Assembly: GCF_009806985.1 (NCBI RefSeq)
Contig: NZ_WUAX01000011.1
Span: 372,001 to 436,000, forward strand
From: Halorubrum sp. JWXQ-INN 858
GTDB taxonomy: Archaea; Halobacteriota; Halobacteria; Halobacteriales; Haloferacaceae
Reading direction: 5' to 3'
Length of the DNA: 64,000 nucleotides
Positions 8,330 to 17,183 of the stretch are shown here, piece after piece. Positions within the stretch are counted from its first letter, which is position 1. Every line of letters starts with the position of its first letter. Both the position numbers and the translations under genes were made by a program. The notes beneath the pieces are model-generated. The model worked only from the letters and a program-made list of their open reading frames with translations. It did not search any database and had not been told where the DNA came from.

Positions 8330-8951
8330 GGAGATGGCCGCCCGGTTCACGGAGCAGGCGGCCGACTACGACGAGGAAAAGGGCGCGGAGTACCGCGCGT
8401 GTGCCGCGCTGGTGATCGAGTACGCCGACCCCGACCGCGACGACGTCGTCTTGGACCTCGGCACCGGGACGGGCGCGATCGCCCTCGCGCTCGCGCCCGA
8501 CGCCGAGCGGGTGATCGGCCGCGACATTAGCGAAGGGATGCTCGATCGGGCGCGCCGCAAGGCCGCGGACGCGGGGATCGAAAACGTCGAGTTCGGCTAC
8601 GGCGAGTTCCGTGACCCCGACGTCCCGACGGGCCGCGCGGTCGACGTCGTCACCTCCAACTTCGCGCTCCATCACCTCGACGACGACGAGAAGCGCGCGG
8701 CGATCCGCGTGATGGCCGGGACGGGCGCGCGCCGGATCGTCCTCGGCGACGTCATGTTCTTCGAGGGGCCGGACCCCGACGAGCCGTTCTACAACCCCGA
8801 CGTCGACGACCCCTCGACGGTCGGGACGCTCGTCGAGGCGTTCACCGACGTCGGCTTCGCGGTCGTCGTCGCCGAGCGCGTCCACGACCAGGTCGGCGTG
8901 CTCGTCGCCGAGCGGATCGGGTCCGGCGACGAGGTGCCCGGCGCGGAATGA
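8313..8951 (+). CDS. SAM-dependent methyltransferase in the RNase P/proteasome operon
   Basis: This 212-residue class I methyltransferase has motif I as VVLDLGTGTGAIALALAP and the acidic strand-2 region VIGRDISEGML; FALHHLDDDEK marks the later core. ATG 8313 overlaps the end of rnp3 by 17 bases, so the two are translationally coupled. The location between the two RNase P protein genes suggests an RNA or ribonucleoprotein substrate, but nothing in the sequence shows which. Confidence 0.88.
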   Translation: MKRSVEEMAARFTEQAADYDEEKGAEYRACAALVIEYADPDRDDVVLDLGTGTGAIALALAPDAERVIGRDISEGMLDRARRKAADAGIENVEFGYGEFRDPDVPTGRAVDVVTSNFALHHLDDDEKRAAIRVMAGTGARRIVLGDVMFFEGPDPDEPFYNPDVDDPSTVGTLVEAFTDVGFAVVVAERVHDQVGVLVAERIGSGDEVPGAE

Positions 8952-8967
8952 CGGGGAACGAACGCCG

Positions 8968-9447
8968 ATGAAACACCTCCCGAAACACCTCCGGCCGCAC
9001 TGGCGGTACGTCGCGGTCGGGATCGAGACGTGGCCCGACGCCGACGTGTCGCGTCGGGGCTTCCAGCGTGCGGTGTGGTACGCCGCGGGCAACCTTCTCG
9101 GAGACCCCGGCAGCGCGGACGCGGGGCTGAAACTGCTCGCGTTCTCGCACGCCGACGGGGAGGGCGAGGCGATACTCCGGGTGCGGCGCGGCCACGTCGA
9201 CGACGCACGCGCGGCGATCGCCTGCGTGAGCGAGGTGGGCGGCGACCCGGTTGGGATCCACGTCCGCGGGATCTCCGGCACGGTGCGTGCCTGTGAGGAA
9301 AGATATATGGGTCGTGCGGGCGGCGATCTAACACAGCGAGACGTCGCGTTCGCGGACGCCGACGCGACCGCCGTCGTGCGTGGGGACGCGTACGACGTGC
9401 GGACCGGGTCGGGGGACGTCGGCGCGACGGCGTTCGACACCGAGTGA
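8968..9447 (+). CDS. rnp2: RNase P protein component 2 (Pop5)
   Basis: The 159-residue protein begins MKHLPKHLRPHWRYVAVGI, typical of archaeal Pop5/Rpp14, and keeps the RRM-like core through ILRVRRGHVDDARAAIACV and GIHVRGISGTVRACEERY. It pairs with Rpp30 in the RNase P holoenzyme. The tail after residue 120 is longer and less conserved. It lies 16 bases after the methyltransferase and four bases before psmA. Confidence 0.92.
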   Translation: MKHLPKHLRPHWRYVAVGIETWPDADVSRRGFQRAVWYAAGNLLGDPGSADAGLKLLAFSHADGEGEAILRVRRGHVDDARAAIACVSEVGGDPVGIHVRGISGTVRACEERYMGRAGGDLTQRDVAFADADATAVVRGDAYDVRTGSGDVGATAFDTE

Positions 9448-9451
9448 TATC

Positions 9452-10249
9452 ATGCAGGGCCAATCCCAACAACAGGCGTACGACCGCGGCATCACCATCT
9501 TCTCCCCCGACGGTCGGCTCTACCAGGTCGAGTACGCGCGGGAGGCAGTGAAACGAGGGACGGCGAGCGTCGGCATCCGTGCGGCCGACGGCGTCGTCCT
9601 CGCGGCGGACAAGCGCGCGCGCTCCCCGCTGATGGAGCCCGAGAGCGTCGAGAAGCTCCACAAGGCCGACGACCACGTCGGCATCGCCAGCGCGGGCCAC
9701 GTCGCCGACGCGCGCCAGCTCATCGACTTCGCGCGCCGACAGGCGCAGATCAACCGCCTGCGCTACGGCGAAGCGATGGGGATCGAGACGCTGACGAAGA
9801 CGATCACTGACCACATCCAGCAGTACACGCAGGTCGGCGGCGCGCGCCCGTTCGGCGTCGCCCTCGTCGTCGGCGGCATCGAGAACGGCGAGCCCCGGCT
9901 GTTCGAGACGGACCCGTCGGGCACGCCATACGAGTGGAAGGCGCTCTCGATCGGCTCGGACCGGAGCGACCTCCGCGAGTTCCTCGAGGCGGAGTACGAC
10001 GAGGGGCTCACGACGGACGAGGCGCTCGGGCTCGCGCTCGACGCGCTCGGGCAGACCAACGAGGACGGGCTCACCCCCGACGGCGTCGGCGTCGCCACGA
10101 TCACCGTCGAGGACGAGACGTTCACCCAGCCCTCGAACGAGGAGCTGGAGGCGATCCTCGCGGAGCGTGACCTCCTCGCGGAGCCGGACGACGAGGAGGA
10201 CGCGGAGGACGGCGACGCGACGGACGCCGACGACGCGACCGAGGAGTAG
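9452..10249 (+). CDS. psmA: 20S proteasome alpha subunit
   Basis: The 265-residue protein starts with the alpha-subunit N-terminal gate and signature region GITIFSPDGRLYQVEYA and continues EAVKRGTASVGI. It forms the outer seven-membered rings of the archaeal proteasome, controlling substrate entry. The last 30 residues are almost entirely acidic (Asp/Glu), a haloarchaeal tail. ATG 9452 follows the rnp2 stop by four bases. No beta subunit gene is in the window. Confidence 0.97.
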   Translation: MQGQSQQQAYDRGITIFSPDGRLYQVEYAREAVKRGTASVGIRAADGVVLAADKRARSPLMEPESVEKLHKADDHVGIASAGHVADARQLIDFARRQAQINRLRYGEAMGIETLTKTITDHIQQYTQVGGARPFGVALVVGGIENGEPRLFETDPSGTPYEWKALSIGSDRSDLREFLEAEYDEGLTTDEALGLALDALGQTNEDGLTPDGVGVATITVEDETFTQPSNEELEAILAERDLLAEPDDEEDAEDGDATDADDATEE

Positions 10250-10358
10250 ACGCCCCGCTTCCGAGCGGTCGTTGACCGCGATCCCGCCCGGAGCGCGATC
10301 CCTCGGTGGGGGTCCCGCCCCGACGGCCTCCCGTTCCTCGACTCCCCGCGGCCCGCAC

Positions 10359-10433
10359 CCTTCCGAGACGGTCGCTCTCACGTCCTTCCGGGACGGTCGC
10401 TCTCACGTCCTTCCGAAACGGTCATTCTCGCCC
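10359..10433. repeat. Three 25-base tandem repeats between psmA and the acetyltransferase
   Basis: The unit is ccttccgggacggtcgctct followed by cacgt. It occurs three times head to tail at 10359, 10384 and 10409, the last copy diverging. The block may affect readthrough from the proteasome operon. Confidence 0.8.
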
Positions 10434-10449
10434 CGCACCCAGAACGCGT

Positions 10450-10932
10450 ATGAGCGACGCCGAACGGGTCCCGCAACGGGGCCCTCGCCGGGCCGATCCG
10501 GCGGTTCCGGAGGGATACGAGCTCCGGGAGACGACGCCGTCGGTCGCGGACTTCCTGCGGCTGCGCCGGGCCGCCGGGATGGCCGAGCGGAGCCGCGAGG
10601 CGGTCGCGCGCGGCCTGCCGAACACGACGTACGGGGTCCACGTCGTCGCGGTCGGGGACGGCCGCGAGCCGGAGACGGTCGCGATGGCGCGGATCGTCGG
10701 CGACGGCGGCTCCGTCTTCCACGTCGCCGACATGGCCGTCACGCCGCCACACCAGGGGCGCGGGCTCGGCACCGCGATGATGGACGCGCTGGCGAACTGG
10801 CTGCGAGAGAACGCGCCCGACGGCGGCTACGTCAACCTGTTGGCGGACGTCGACGGCTTCTACGAGCGGTGGGGGTTCGAGCGCTCCGCGCCCGCCTCGA
10901 AGGGGATGTGGATCCGGACCGCGGACCTCTGA
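10450..10932 (+). CDS. GNAT family N-acetyltransferase
   Basis: The 160-residue protein has the GNAT fold with the acetyl-CoA loop QGRGLGTAMM, preceded by VADMAVTPP, and the C-terminal FYERWGF typical of small-molecule or peptide acetyltransferases. ATG 10450 is chosen; an in-frame start at 10306 would add a basic, repeat-derived tail. It is a single gene between psmA and the KaiC module. The substrate cannot be assigned. Confidence 0.85.
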   Translation: MSDAERVPQRGPRRADPAVPEGYELRETTPSVADFLRLRRAAGMAERSREAVARGLPNTTYGVHVVAVGDGREPETVAMARIVGDGGSVFHVADMAVTPPHQGRGLGTAMMDALANWLRENAPDGGYVNLLADVDGFYERWGFERSAPASKGMWIRTADL

Positions 10933-10998
10933 GGGGGCGCGATCGCGACGACTCCTGATTCAGTTACCTTCATGCCCGTCGAACGGGAGACGTAGATA

Positions 10999-12447
10999 AT
11001 GAGAAACGACGCCCGAGCGAGCACCGGCATTGACGGGCTCGATACGGTTCTCGACGGGGGGCTGCTCCCGAACCGGTCGTATCTGCTTCGGGGCGGGCCC
11101 GGCACGGGGAAGACCGTCCTCGGGTTCCACTACCTCACCGCCGGCGCGGACGCCGGCGAGTCGACGCTGTTCGTCAACTTCGAGGAGCCGACGGAGCGGA
11201 TCCGCGAGAACGCGGCCACGCTGGGGTTCGACCTCGACGGCGTCGAGTTCCTGGACCTCACCCCGGGCGCGGACGTGTTCACCGAGGACCGGACGTACGG
11301 CGTCTTCGCCGCCGACGAGGTCGAATCGGGCGAGGTGAGCGGCCGGATCATCGAGGCCCTCGATCGCGTCGAACCGGACCGGGCGTTCGTCGACCCGTTG
11401 ACGCAGCTCCGGAACCTCGTGCGCGACGACTACCAGTTCCGCCGGGAGGCGGCGTCGTTCATGCGGTACCTCACCGACAACGACGTGACGACGCTCTTTA
11501 CCGCCCAGCCCATCGGCAACGACGCCGTCGGCGACCTCGAGTTCCTCTGTGACGGGAGCCTCGAACTCCGCCACGAGCGGAAGGGGCGGACGGTGACGGT
11601 GAACAAGTTTCGGGGCTCCGGGTTCCGTTCGGGCTCTCACACCGTTCGGATCGACGACGACGGGATCTGGACGTACCCGAAGCTCGTTCCGACCGACCAT
11701 CGCCGACAGCTCTCGGGGGACACGGTCTCCTCGGGCGTCGACGACCTCGATGCCCTCCTGCACGGCGGGATCGAGCGCGGCAGCGTGACGGTCGTCTCCG
11801 GCCCCAGCGGGGCCGGCAAGACGACGACCGGGAGCCAGTTCGCGAAGGAGGCGGCGGCCCGCGGCGAGCGGTCGGTGATCTACCTGTTCGAGGAGGACGT
11901 CGCCTCCTTCACGCACCGGTCGAAAGCGATCGGGATCCCCATCGACGAGATGCGCGCGGACGGCACGCTGTCGCTCGTCGAGGTGGAGCCGCTCGAGGTC
12001 TCGGCCGACGAGTTCGCCGCGTGGGTCCGCGAGGAGGTCGAGAACCGAGGAGCTCAGACGGTGATGATCGACGGTCTCGCCGGCTACCGGCTGTCGATAC
12101 GCGGCGAGGACGACGACCTCGTCCGCGAGATCCACGCGCTGTGCCGGTACCTCCGGAACATGGACGTGACGACGCTGCTCATCGACGACGTCGGCACGGT
12201 CACCGGGGACTTCGAGCCGACGAGCGACCGGATCAGCTACCTCGCGGACACCATCCTCTTCATCCGGTACCTGGAGATGGACGGCGAGCTCCGGAAGGCG
12301 ACCGGCGTGTTGAAAAAGCGCGCGAGCGACTTCGAGCGGACCCTCCGTGAATTCGAGATCACGGCGGAGGGGATCGCCCTCGGCGAACCGCTCCGAAACC
12401 TCCGCGGGATACTCACCGGCACCCCCGAGTTCACGGGCGACGAGTGA
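10999..12447 (+). CDS. Two-domain KaiC-like ATPase
   Basis: The 482-residue protein holds two RecA/KaiC domains. The first has Walker A GGPGTGKT (32-39) and the catalytic glutamate pair FEEP (61-64). The second has Walker A GPSGAGKT (268-275), LFEED and the Walker B-like MIDGLAGY. Haloarchaeal KaiC-family proteins are not clock oscillators by default; they are signal-responsive ATPases that often partner with sensor kinases. The next gene, four bases downstream, is a PAS histidine kinase, so the two probably form one signalling unit. A GGGAG sequence sits about eight bases before the ATG. Confidence 0.9.
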   Translation: MRNDARASTGIDGLDTVLDGGLLPNRSYLLRGGPGTGKTVLGFHYLTAGADAGESTLFVNFEEPTERIRENAATLGFDLDGVEFLDLTPGADVFTEDRTYGVFAADEVESGEVSGRIIEALDRVEPDRAFVDPLTQLRNLVRDDYQFRREAASFMRYLTDNDVTTLFTAQPIGNDAVGDLEFLCDGSLELRHERKGRTVTVNKFRGSGFRSGSHTVRIDDDGIWTYPKLVPTDHRRQLSGDTVSSGVDDLDALLHGGIERGSVTVVSGPSGAGKTTTGSQFAKEAAARGERSVIYLFEEDVASFTHRSKAIGIPIDEMRADGTLSLVEVEPLEVSADEFAAWVREEVENRGAQTVMIDGLAGYRLSIRGEDDDLVREIHALCRYLRNMDVTTLLIDDVGTVTGDFEPTSDRISYLADTILFIRYLEMDGELRKATGVLKKRASDFERTLREFEITAEGIALGEPLRNLRGILTGTPEFTGDE

Positions 12448-12451
12448 CCGA

Positions 12452-14437
12452 ATGACCGACCGATCCGGCGGCGACGATCGACGACGGAACGGGCGCGGCG
12501 ATGGACACGGCTCCGATGCGGATGGCGATGGACGCGGCTCCGGCGGGAGTGGAGACGAACGCGGCTCCGGTGAGGAGCGACGTGAGGGCTCATACGCGCG
12601 GATCTGTTGTTGTCTCCGCCCCGGCGAGGACCGTCGGCTGCTCGTGGAGTGGCTCGATCGCCACGGCTACGATCCGGTCGTGGCGGCCCCCGACGAGCTG
12701 TCGACGGTCGCCTTCGACTGCTGTCTGGTCGACGTCGCCTCGCTTCGGGCGGCCGAAGGGGCGCTCCGGGCCGCCCGCATCGACGGCGATGGGATCCGGC
12801 CGTGCCTGCTCGTCGCGCCCGGCGACGCGTCGGCGGCGCTCGCCGCGCTCCCGGACTCCGCGGCCGACGTCGTTACGGACGTGCTGGGGACGCCGCTTCG
12901 ATCGGTCGTGTTGTGCCGGCGGCTGGAGGGCGCGCTGTCGGTGCGACGGCTGTCGGCGGCGCTCGCCGGGAGCCGGGAGCGGTACCGCCGTCTCATCGAG
13001 CGGACGCCGGCCGCGGTGTTCCTGCTCTCGGACGGCGTGGTCGTGTACCGCAACGCGGAGGCGACCCGGCTGCTCGCGCCCGCCGCGGAAGCCGTCGACG
13101 GGACCCGGTTTATCTCGCTGATCGCCGAGTCGGACCGCGACCGGGTCGCGTCGCTGCTGGACGGGCTGTCGTCGGACGGCGAGACGGGTCCCGTGGAGGC
13201 GTCGATCGTCGGTGGGAGCCGGTCGATCCCGACGGAGATCGCGGCGACCGCGGTCGACGACGGGCCCGCGGAGCCGACCGATGGCCCGGCCGACGGTCCG
13301 ACCCGTGGTCCGGACGTCGCCGCTCGCCAAGGGATCCCCGACGCGGACGTGCAGGTGGTCGTTCACGACGTCTCCCGGCGGCGGGCCCGCGAGGATCAGC
13401 TTCGGCTGTACCGCCGTGCGATGGACACCGCGACGGTGGGGATGACGATCACCAACCCCTCGCTGCCGGACAACCCCCTCGTCTACGTCAACGACGAGTT
13501 CGTGCGGCTGACCGGATGGTCCCACGAGGAGGTGCTCGGTCGGAACCCGCGACTGTTCCAGTGTGCGGACACCGATCCGGAAACGATCGCGCGGGTTCGA
13601 CGGGCGATCGACGAGGGCGAACCCGTCTCCGTCGAGCTACTCAACGAACGGGCCGACGGAACGCGGTGGTACAACGCGCTCGACGTGGCCCCGATACACG
13701 GCCCCGACGGGGCGGTGGAGTACTTCCTCGGGTTCCAGCGCGACGTCACGGATCGGCGCGAACGCGAGATCCGTCTCGCCGTGCTCGATCGAGTGTTGCG
13801 ACACAACCTCCGAAACCGACTCAACGTCGTCCTCGGCCACGTCGCCGAGTTGGAGGACGAGGCCGATGATCCCGCCTTCCACACGGCGCGGATACGGTCG
13901 GCCGCCGAGAGCCTCCTGTCGCTGTCGGACGCGGCCCGTCGGTTCCGGTCCATCCTCCACGGGCGCGACGGGACCGACGACCCGCTCCGGCTCGATCACG
14001 CGGTCGCCGACGCGCTCGCGACGCTCCGGAGCGCACACCCGGGCGCTATCGTCGACGCCACGCTGATGCCGGCGACGGTTCGGTCCGGTGCCGGGGTGAC
14101 GGTCGCCGTCGAGGAGCTCGTCACGAACGCGATCGACCACTGCGACCGTGACCCCGAGGTGACCGTGACCGTCGAGCGCGAGGGCGATGACGCCGTGCTG
14201 TCGGTCGCCGACAACGGACCGGGGATCCCCCCGCAGGAGCGGCCGTCGCTCACCGGCGGCCAGGAGACACCGATCGAGCACGCCTCCGGGCTCGGCCTCT
14301 GGCTCGTGAGGTGGGTCGTCGACGACGCGGGCGGCTCCGTCTCGTACGCCGACAACGACCCCCGCGGCGCGGTCGTCAGCATACGCCTCCCGATCGTGGC
14401 CGAGGACGGACAGGAGCCGGAGCGGAACGACCGGTAA
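12452..14437 (+). CDS. PAS-containing histidine kinase with a degenerate receiver-like N-terminus
   Basis: The 661-residue soluble kinase has, in order: a Gly/Asp-rich leader (1-47); a receiver-like domain (about 48-165) that lacks a clear acidic phosphorylation pocket; a PAS domain (about 176-305); a second PAS domain (about 320-435); an H-box RVLRHNLRNRLNVVLGH with His451; and a GHKL ATPase domain with VEELVTNAIDHC, VADNGPGIP and ASGLGLWLV. The second PAS has the LOV-like signature GRNPRLFQ, but the flavin-bonding cysteine of true LOV domains (GRNCRFLQ) is proline here, so blue-light adduct chemistry is not expected. It is encoded four bases after the KaiC-like gene. No separate response regulator is adjacent. 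Confidence 0.88.
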   Translation: MTDRSGGDDRRRNGRGDGHGSDADGDGRGSGGSGDERGSGEERREGSYARICCCLRPGEDRRLLVEWLDRHGYDPVVAAPDELSTVAFDCCLVDVASLRAAEGALRAARIDGDGIRPCLLVAPGDASAALAALPDSAADVVTDVLGTPLRSVVLCRRLEGALSVRRLSAALAGSRERYRRLIERTPAAVFLLSDGVVVYRNAEATRLLAPAAEAVDGTRFISLIAESDRDRVASLLDGLSSDGETGPVEASIVGGSRSIPTEIAATAVDDGPAEPTDGPADGPTRGPDVAARQGIPDADVQVVVHDVSRRRAREDQLRLYRRAMDTATVGMTITNPSLPDNPLVYVNDEFVRLTGWSHEEVLGRNPRLFQCADTDPETIARVRRAIDEGEPVSVELLNERADGTRWYNALDVAPIHGPDGAVEYFLGFQRDVTDRREREIRLAVLDRVLRHNLRNRLNVVLGHVAELEDEADDPAFHTARIRSAAESLLSLSDAARRFRSILHGRDGTDDPLRLDHAVADALATLRSAHPGAIVDATLMPATVRSGAGVTVAVEELVTNAIDHCDRDPEVTVTVEREGDDAVLSVADNGPGIPPQERPSLTGGQETPIEHASGLGLWLVRWVVDDAGGSVSYADNDPRGAVVSIRLPIVAEDGQEPERNDR

Positions 14438-14524
14438 CCCGCGGAACGGCCTCCGCGCTCCCCCTGTGACGGGACGTCCCGACGCGGCCGTGACGGTTTT
14501 GCGGGCCGTGCCCCAACGGGACGT

Positions 14525-14980
14525 ATGGTCGACCCCACAGTGACGCTCCGACCCGCCGAAACGGCCGGGAGGATCGGGACCGTCGAGCGCCTCCTGCGGG
14601 ACAACGGGCTCCCGACCGACGACGTCCGATCGAAACCCGAGGCGTTCTCCCTCGCCGTTCACGACGGGGAGACCATCGGTGTGGGCGGAGTCGAGACGTT
14701 TGGATCGGTCGGGCTCCTTCGGTCCGTCGTCGTCGCCGACGGCGTTCGAGGACGTGGTTACGGCACGGCGGTGTGTGACGCGCTCGAGACCGCGGCTCGG
14801 GACGCGGGCGTCGTCGACTGTTTCCTCCTCACGACGACGGCGACGGCGTTCTTCGAGGGACGCGGCTACGGACGCGTGGCGCGGGCGGCGGTCCCGGACG
14901 CGATCCGGGAGACCGCGCAGTTCGCGGACTACTGTCCGGCGAGCGCCACGGTCATGCACAAACGTCTCGCGGACGACTGA
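14525..14980 (+). CDS. arsN2: ArsN2-like N-acetyltransferase
   Basis: The 151-residue GNAT protein has the pattern of the ArsN2 family: LLRSVVVADGVRGRGYG, then CFLLTTTATAFFEGRGYGRV, then a C-terminal stretch ending YCPASATVM. ArsN2 proteins are found mostly in arsenic-resistance operons, where acetylation of organoarsenicals is suspected. No arsenic transporter, reductase or regulator lies in this window, so the gene is an orphan and the substrate is uncertain. It converges with the next gene, with 16 bases between stops. Confidence 0.75.
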   Translation: MVDPTVTLRPAETAGRIGTVERLLRDNGLPTDDVRSKPEAFSLAVHDGETIGVGGVETFGSVGLLRSVVVADGVRGRGYGTAVCDALETAARDAGVVDCFLLTTTATAFFEGRGYGRVARAAVPDAIRETAQFADYCPASATVMHKRLADD

Positions 14981-14996
14981 GCCGCCGATCGCCCCG

Positions 14997-16046
14997 CTAC
15001 GGAGCGACGACGAGCGCACGCGGAGTCGCCTCCGGGAGGCGAACCGGCACTCGATCGAAGGAGTCGCCGGCGTCGCGTGTCCGATACAGCCCACGGTCGT
15101 GGACCGCCCACAGTTCGCCCGGGGCGACGCCCGCCGCGAGGACGGCGCGGTACGTCCCCTCGCCGGTCGGGATCCCGCGGTCGTCGAGCCGTTCCCACGT
15201 CGTTGCCGATCCGGCGTCGGGTCCGTCCGCCCTGCCGTCGGTCACCGGCGAGGACGACCCGCGCTTCCGATACAGGTACGCGTTCCCCCGTCGGTGAGCG
15301 TCGCCCGCCCCGGCGGCGGCGCTCGCGAGGACGGTGTCGGGGTCGCCGGGGTCGACCGCGAGCCCCCAGACGTACCGGTGGTCGAGCCCGTCCTGCGGGG
15401 TCGTCCACGTCGCTCCCCGGTCGTCGCTTTCGGCGTATCCGTCGCCGGCGGCAGCGTAGACGCGGTCTGGCGCGTCCGGATGGGTCGCGAGCGTGTGGTT
15501 GTCGCGGCGGGAGCCGGGCGGGCGGTCGATCCACGTCCCGCCGCCGTCGGGGGTGACCACCAGCGCGCCCGCCTCGACGCCGACGTACCACCGCTCGGGG
15601 TCCGCGGGACACGCCTCGATCCAGCGCACGTGGTGGGTGTCCGGGCGGGGCGGGAACGACCACTCGGGCGCGGACGGAACCGTCGCCACCCCCGACACCT
15701 CCTCGAAGGAGTCGCCGCCGTCGGTCGAGCGGTACAGCCGGGACGGCTCGGTGCCGACCCAGACCTCGTCCGGATCGACCGGCGACGTCGCCACCGCGGT
15801 CACCGCGTCGTGGTCGATCCCGTCGACACCGACGCGCTCGACGGAGTCGCCACCGTCCGCCGTGCGGTACAGTCCCCCGCCGAACGTCCCGGCGAACACC
15901 CGGTCCGGCGCATCCGGGTGGACAGCCAGACACTCGACGTCGCGATCCGCGAGGAGGACCCCGTCAGGGGAGCCATCGTGCGGGGCTCCGCTCTCGTCGA
16001 CGTCGACGACGTGAAGGCCGCCCCGGTAAGCCACGTACACGGTCAT
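14997..16046 (-). CDS. BNR/YVTN-type beta-propeller protein
   Basis: The 349-residue protein is built from repeated blades, each with a GLYRT/RLYRSTDGGDSFE-like strand (for example GGGLYRTADGGDS and RGLYRTRDAGDSFDRV) and an intervening HPDAPDRV(F/Y)A strand. This is the BNR/sialidase-like or photosynthesis-stability-factor-like propeller fold. There is no signal peptide and no catalytic Arg triad or Asp box that would make it a sialidase, so a scaffold or binding role is likelier. ATG 16046 follows a GTTTATG box by about 28 bases. Confidence 0.8.
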   Translation of the reverse strand: MTVYVAYRGGLHVVDVDESGAPHDGSPDGVLLADRDVECLAVHPDAPDRVFAGTFGGGLYRTADGGDSVERVGVDGIDHDAVTAVATSPVDPDEVWVGTEPSRLYRSTDGGDSFEEVSGVATVPSAPEWSFPPRPDTHHVRWIEACPADPERWYVGVEAGALVVTPDGGGTWIDRPPGSRRDNHTLATHPDAPDRVYAAAGDGYAESDDRGATWTTPQDGLDHRYVWGLAVDPGDPDTVLASAAAGAGDAHRRGNAYLYRKRGSSSPVTDGRADGPDAGSATTWERLDDRGIPTGEGTYRAVLAAGVAPGELWAVHDRGLYRTRDAGDSFDRVPVRLPEATPRALVVAP

Positions 16047-16070
16047 GCGTCCCGATCGAGCGCGCGACGA

Positions 16071-16077
16071 CATAAAC
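16071..16077 (-). promoter_or_regulatory. TATA box of the propeller gene
   Basis: GTTTATG on the minus strand, about 28 bases before the ATG at 16046, which supports that start over the upstream in-frame codon at 16073. Confidence 0.5.
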
Positions 16078-16194
16078 GGTCGCGCGACGAGGCGAACGGG
16101 GCGGTGTGGGACGGAGCGGAAGCGGCCGGATCGGTTTGGACGTATGGAACGGAAGCGGACGGATCGGTCGAGGAGGCCCGAAGCGCCGCAAGAG

Positions 16195-16202
16195 ACTTAT
16201 CC
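16195..16202 (+). promoter_or_regulatory. TATA box that decides the start of the HEXXH gene
   Basis: The sequence acttatcc is about 29 bases from the ATG at 16227 but only about 14 from the ATG at 16212. It therefore favours 16227 as a leaderless start. Confidence 0.45.
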
Positions 16203-16226
16203 ACAGACGGTATGTCAAATACACGC

Positions 16227-16958
16227 ATGGATCTCCGCGTACAGGGGGACGTCCCCCCGGACCCCTTTCTGAGTGCGGCCGACCTGTTCGAAACCGAGTT
16301 CTCGCTGGAGAACCCAGTCCGCGTGCGCGTTCGCGAGGACCCCGACGAACGGACGTGGGCCGGCCACTACCGGGACCACCACGTGTTGAACGTCTCTCGA
16401 CGGGCGGCGACGAGCGCGATGGCGCGCGAGCTGGCCGTCCACGAGCTCTCGCACATGGCCCGCTACGAGGAGGGTCACGCCTCACACGTCCAATCGACCG
16501 AGGAGGCGCTCTACCTCGGGCTCGCCGGCGAGCGCGTCGAGCGACAGAAGTTCGCGCACTGCTACCAGATCGCCAACCACATGAAAGACATCTACGCCGA
16601 CGACATCACGCTCTCGGTCGCCCCCGCGGACAAACTGCTCGGGTTCCTGGAGTCGACGTTGGCGGCCGCCGTCGCGGACCGCCCTGATCCGCCCCGCCCC
16701 GGATCGCACCCGTCGACCGCGGGAGCGGACCCGGAGATCACCGCGGTGAACGCCGCGTTCGCGCTCGCGCTGATCGAGCGGCACGACATCGCGCCGCCGA
16801 CCCACCGGATCTACGACCTCGCCCGCGCCGCGGGAAGCGACGCGCCCGCGGTCGACGTGAACGCGTTTAAACGGCGGTTCCTCGCGCTCGGACCGGACCC
16901 GACCGAGAGCGACTACCGGAAGGCGCTCGTGGCGACCACCCGGGCGTACGCCGTCTGA
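16227..16958 (+). CDS. Haloarchaeal protein with a HEXXH motif (DUF5781-like)
   Basis: The 243-residue protein carries AVHELSHMARYEEGHAS at about residues 72-88, a HEXXH zinc-protease motif (HELSH) with a further His nine residues on. It resembles the uncharacterised haloarchaeal family known to me as DUF5781. A helical region with RQKFAHCYQIANHMKDIYADD follows, then a Pro-rich linker and a second helical part. There is no signal peptide or membrane segment, so it would act in the cytoplasm. Whether the metal site is active is not shown. It is transcribed away from the propeller gene. Confidence 0.75.
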   Translation: MDLRVQGDVPPDPFLSAADLFETEFSLENPVRVRVREDPDERTWAGHYRDHHVLNVSRRAATSAMARELAVHELSHMARYEEGHASHVQSTEEALYLGLAGERVERQKFAHCYQIANHMKDIYADDITLSVAPADKLLGFLESTLAAAVADRPDPPRPGSHPSTAGADPEITAVNAAFALALIERHDIAPPTHRIYDLARAAGSDAPAVDVNAFKRRFLALGPDPTESDYRKALVATTRAYAV

Positions 16959-17077
16959 ACCGCCTTCACGTCGTCCGCCCGTTTACCGGACGATCCGCGG
17001 GAGGATCCACGGCTCGGCGTCGCCGTGGCCCGTCCGTATCGCCCGACGGCGGCGCGGACGCGACACCGAGACAGAAG

Positions 17078-17086
17078 CGTTAAACG
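17078..17086 (+). promoter_or_regulatory. TATA box of tRNA-Arg
   Basis: The sequence cgttaaacg is centred about 29 bases before the first base of the tRNA, with the purine-rich cagaag just upstream as a possible BRE. Confidence 0.55.
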
Positions 17087-17110
17087 CTCGCCCGAAATAC
17101 GCGTTCGTGT

Positions 17111-17183
17111 GGGCGCGTAGCTCAGCGGACAGAGCACTTGGTTCCGGACCAAGATGCCGCGGGTTCAAATCCCGTCGCGCCCG
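17111..17183 (+). tRNA. tRNA-Arg (anticodon CCG)
   Basis: The 73-base cloverleaf has acceptor stem GGGCGCG/CGCGCCC with discriminator G. The anticodon arm CTTGG-TTCCGGA-CCAAG gives anticodon CCG, reading the CGG Arg codon. The T arm has loop TTCAAAT closed by GCGGG/CCCGT with one G-U pair. There is no intron and no encoded CCA. It borders the AT-richer accessory island, and tRNA 3' ends are common integration sites. Confidence 0.97.
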
